Assembly (NCBI GenBank): GCA_043798775.1
Contig: JAZDOL010000047.1
Span: forward strand, 1-17,001
Length of the DNA stretch: 17,001 bases
Source: CAZUEG01 sp043798775
GTDB taxonomy: Bacteria > Patescibacteriota > Minisyncoccia > Minisyncoccales > GWA2-46-15
Direction of reading: 5' to 3'
Shown: positions 15,418 through 17,001 of the stretch, piece by piece
Position numbering within the stretch: position 1 is the stretch's first letter
How the letters are laid out: the number at the start of each line of letters is the position of its first letter
Notes under the pieces: generated by a model
What the model saw: only the letters and a program-made list of their open reading frames with translations
The model's database searches: none
Told to the model about the DNA's origin: nothing
Translations under genes and position numbers: made by a program

Positions 15418-15696
15418 TTAACGGACAACCGACTCAAATGGATTGTCTCTTCCGGAATTACCAGAAAAGGGTTCGATGCCTTTAAACAATTTCATTTCTC
15501 TGATTTTGAAATTTTTCAGTGATGCAAAATTTATATTGATATTCAAATAACCCGCCGGTGGCTCTATCTGACCGTCCTTGTCTTTTGGCAATACAAACTT
15601 CCATACCACGAAAATAATTAAAACTACGACCAGAAGTCCCAGAGCAATTAAAATATATTTCTTTTTACTATCGCCGGCCATAATGCTTATTGCCAT
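15418..15696 (-). CDS. Small single-pass membrane protein, possible PilP-like element
   Basis: A 92-codon gene with a short basic N-terminus (SKKK), one membrane helix (about 14-35), and a 55-residue outer part with KLFKGIEPFSGNSGRDNPF (69-87). The start at 15696 is 1 nt after the pilO stop, and the stop is 9 nt before pilB, so it belongs to the operon; an internal ATG at codon 6 is an alternative start. Position after pilN-pilO is where pilP lies in classical loci, and the RDNPF tail recalls the R-D-P-F motif found in PilP/GspC-like proteins. A full PilP has a lipobox and a beta domain that contacts the secretin; both are missing, which would fit a cell without an outer membrane. I do not recognise the family with certainty; the PilP link is inference. 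Confidence 0.8.
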   Translation of the reverse strand: MAISIMAGDSKKKYILIALGLLVVVLIIFVVWKFVLPKDKDGQIEPPAGYLNININFASLKNFKIREMKLFKGIEPFSGNSGRDNPFESVVR

Positions 15697-15697
15697 A

Positions 15698-16273
15698 TTA
15701 GTAAGAATGTGTGGTTACCTTGATATTAAATGGAAATACCCCCGTCTCGCTCTTTTGCGACAACTCTCCAGTTGCGATCTCGCTATCACCGCTTACGGTA
15801 CTGCTTTTTTCCTGGGGGATAGATATGTTTCTAACATCAATAAGACGCGACGATTTTTCTAACGCCTCGAGAAAGTTCCTGAACGATGAATAGTTTCCAA
15901 GGATTGTGAAGTCAAATTCTACTTCTTTGATTCGTAAACTATCTGCCGACGGATTGGTTGAGAAAGCGCCAATATCTTTTAACGCCATCCCGTTTTCCGA
16001 ACCTATCTGTTGAATAAATTGAAACAAAGATGCTGTTGAGTTTTTTTCGGGAAGGGCGGAGTTTATCTTCGCTAATTCACCGGCATACTCTTTCGATTCT
16101 TTGTACAACAAAGCCACGTTGTCGTAGTATGCCCCCTTTGTTTCAAGCTCCGTCTCTTTTAACTTAAGCGCTCCGAGCGACTCTCGCATTATTTGATACG
16201 CGGGCCAAACAGCGACCACGCCGACTACAATAATGCTTAAGAATATTACAATTGATACTAACCCCTTGGACAT
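15698..16273 (-). CDS. pilO: Pilus alignment complex protein PilO
   Basis: A 191-residue bitopic membrane protein: short cytoplasmic N-terminus MSKG, membrane helix about 5-25, a coiled-coil stretch about 30-75 rich in Lys/Glu, then an alpha/beta domain (about 78-190) with ASLFQFIQQIGSENGMALKD and FDFTILGNYSSFRNFLEALE, the latter being the family's most recognisable segment. PilO pairs with PilN to form the periplasmic/extracellular-side scaffold that couples PilC and the motors to the envelope. It starts 5 nt after the pilN stop and is followed after 1 nt by the small membrane gene, consistent with one operon. The C-terminus (KVTTHSY) has no extra domain. Identification rests on architecture, motif and neighbours. 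Confidence 0.9.
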   Translation of the reverse strand: MSKGLVSIVIFLSIIVVGVVAVWPAYQIMRESLGALKLKETELETKGAYYDNVALLYKESKEYAGELAKINSALPEKNSTASLFQFIQQIGSENGMALKDIGAFSTNPSADSLRIKEVEFDFTILGNYSSFRNFLEALEKSSRLIDVRNISIPQEKSSTVSGDSEIATGELSQKSETGVFPFNIKVTTHSY

Positions 16274-16278
16274 ATTGT

Positions 16279-16839
16279 TTATTTATCCAGAATTTTTACT
16301 TCTGGCCAATTAGTGAATATTTTCGGATCGAGGGTTATATCCACCTGGAAATCGACGCTTCCATCTTTCGCTAAAGAAACCTTTTTTAGGATAACATTAG
16401 CCGTCAATCTGTCGCCTTCAAAAAGAAGAACCTGCTGACCCAAAGATTCAAAGTTGTCCGCCGTTCCCGACAAGCTTAACAATGCGTCCCCTTCGTCCAA
16501 GCTAAACCACGAAAAAATAACTTGCGGATGAGTAAGCTTTTCCAAAAACGAAAATGCATTCGACGTTATTGTGTGTTTATCAAGAATTGCCGAATAGTCG
16601 TTAATCTTATCGCGGTAAAGGAGGATCTGCCTTTCTTTCTCCCTGACTTCTGGCGTCTCTTTGGCGGTAATCTGTATCAGGACCTCTTTATGCTTATCGG
16701 CCGTTTTTCCGTCAAAATATCTGATTCCGAAGTATGACAGAATCGTAGCAGCTAATAGAAAAAAAACGACATAGAAGATAACGTCCATTAGGGAATTACT
16801 TTTATTGTCGGGTTTCCTGGGAATAATTTCTATAGCCAT
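16279..16839 (-). CDS. pilN: Pilus alignment complex protein PilN
   Basis: A 186-residue bitopic membrane protein. The N-terminus MAIEIIPRKPDNK is the equivalent of the INLLP motif by which PilN docks onto PilM; then a membrane helix (about 18-40), a charged coiled coil (about 45-90) and a ferredoxin-like domain with the pattern SLSGTADNFESLGQQVLLFE (about 123-142). It forms a heterodimer with PilO. It is the first gene after the tandem repeat array; pilM, which normally precedes it, is not within the 162 nt upstream and may be elsewhere or beyond the array. The ATG at 16839 has no Shine-Dalgarno site. Family assignment is good, based on architecture and its place before pilO. Confidence 0.87.
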   Translation of the reverse strand: MAIEIIPRKPDNKSNSLMDVIFYVVFFLLAATILSYFGIRYFDGKTADKHKEVLIQITAKETPEVREKERQILLYRDKINDYSAILDKHTITSNAFSFLEKLTHPQVIFSWFSLDEGDALLSLSGTADNFESLGQQVLLFEGDRLTANVILKKVSLAKDGSVDFQVDITLDPKIFTNWPEVKILDK

Positions 16840-16900
16840 AAATTATTTGCTGGTATTATTAATATTAGAAGCTTCGTTTTAAAAGTTGTGACCTATTACT

Positions 16901-17001
16901 TAATATCCATTATGGCAATCTTGCTTAATATCCATTATAGCAATCTTGCTTAATATCCATTATAGCAATCTTGCTTAATATCCATTATAGCAATCTTGCT
17001 T
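16901..17001. repeat. Tandem array of 25-bp repeats, running off the window
   Basis: Four full head-to-tail copies of a 25-bp unit (16901-16925, 16926-16950, 16951-16975, 16976-17000) and the first base of a fifth. Copies 2-4 are identical; copy 1, nearest pilN, differs by one base (TATGGC for TATAGC). Each unit holds 5-bp inverted arms, TTGCT and AGCAA, across copy junctions, and in copies 2-4 the minus strand reads TGCTATAAT. A 25-bp period breaks any reading frame, so the array is not coding. No unique spacers, so not CRISPR. Confidence 0.95.
16909..16992 (-). promoter_or_regulatory. Repeated extended -10 elements facing pilN
   Basis: On the minus strand copies 2, 3 and 4 of the 25-bp array contain TGC-TATAAT (-10 boxes at 16934-16939, 16959-16964, 16984-16989), a perfect extended -10. 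Copy 1 has CATAAT at 16909-16914. No good -35 box sits 16-18 nt upstream of any copy. If active, these would be stacked promoters for the pilN operon with leaders of about 60-145 nt. The motif is seen; promoter activity is inference. Confidence 0.5.

Noticed and set aside
16901..17001. CRISPR array
   Set aside because: The 25-bp units abut directly with no unique spacers between them, and no cas genes are present.

Overview
The window looks like part of a chromosome from the Candidate Phyla Radiation (Patescibacteria, probably a Parcubacteria-like lineage). The reasons are the compact type IV pilus locus with short hypothetical genes, the absence of any secretin gene beside it, two lysine-rich near-identical pilin N-termini, the tandem TCCGCC/GGCGGA hairpin repeats between genes, and a leaderless-looking start style with few Shine-Dalgarno sites. 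TGA is used as a stop (rodA, pilD and the gspH-like gene end with it), which argues against the UGA=Gly code of Gracilibacteria/Absconditabacteria. The taxonomic call is inference; no marker search was possible. Every gene I can support is on the minus strand, so transcription runs from high to low coordinates.

Layout, in the direction of transcription: (1) 17001-16840, a 25-bp tandem repeat array (four full copies, continuing past the window edge). Three copies carry an extended -10 promoter element pointing at the pilus genes; the copy nearest pilN has CATAAT instead of TATAAT. (2) 16839-10925, the pilus machine: pilN, pilO, a 92-codon membrane protein with a PilP-like RDNPF tail, pilB, a stand-alone receiver domain, pilT and pilC, with mostly 1-10 nt gaps. 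(3) 10891-9721, two tandem major pilin genes of common origin, with their own extended -10 promoter and followed by an intrinsic terminator. (4) 9675-6845, prepilin peptidase pilD and four minor-pilin/pseudopilin genes (GspH/FimT-, PilV-, PilW/GspJ- and PilX-like), several joined by ATGA or longer overlaps. (5) 6828-3649, ligA and rodA, directly abutting. (6) 3648-3078, a 571-nt intergenic region with four small hairpin repeats, a consensus promoter and a leader of about 280 nt. (7) 3077-1, rpoB, cut by the window edge after 1025 codons.

Together the pilus genes encode almost everything for a monoderm type IV pilus: the PilN/PilO alignment complex, extension (PilB) and retraction (PilT) ATPases, platform (PilC), two major pilins, four tip/priming minor pilins and the peptidase that processes them. 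PilM and any secretin are not seen. The promoter-terminator pair around the two major pilin genes would allow them to be made in excess over the machine and the minor pilins. The receiver protein between pilB and pilT is a candidate local control of extension versus retraction.
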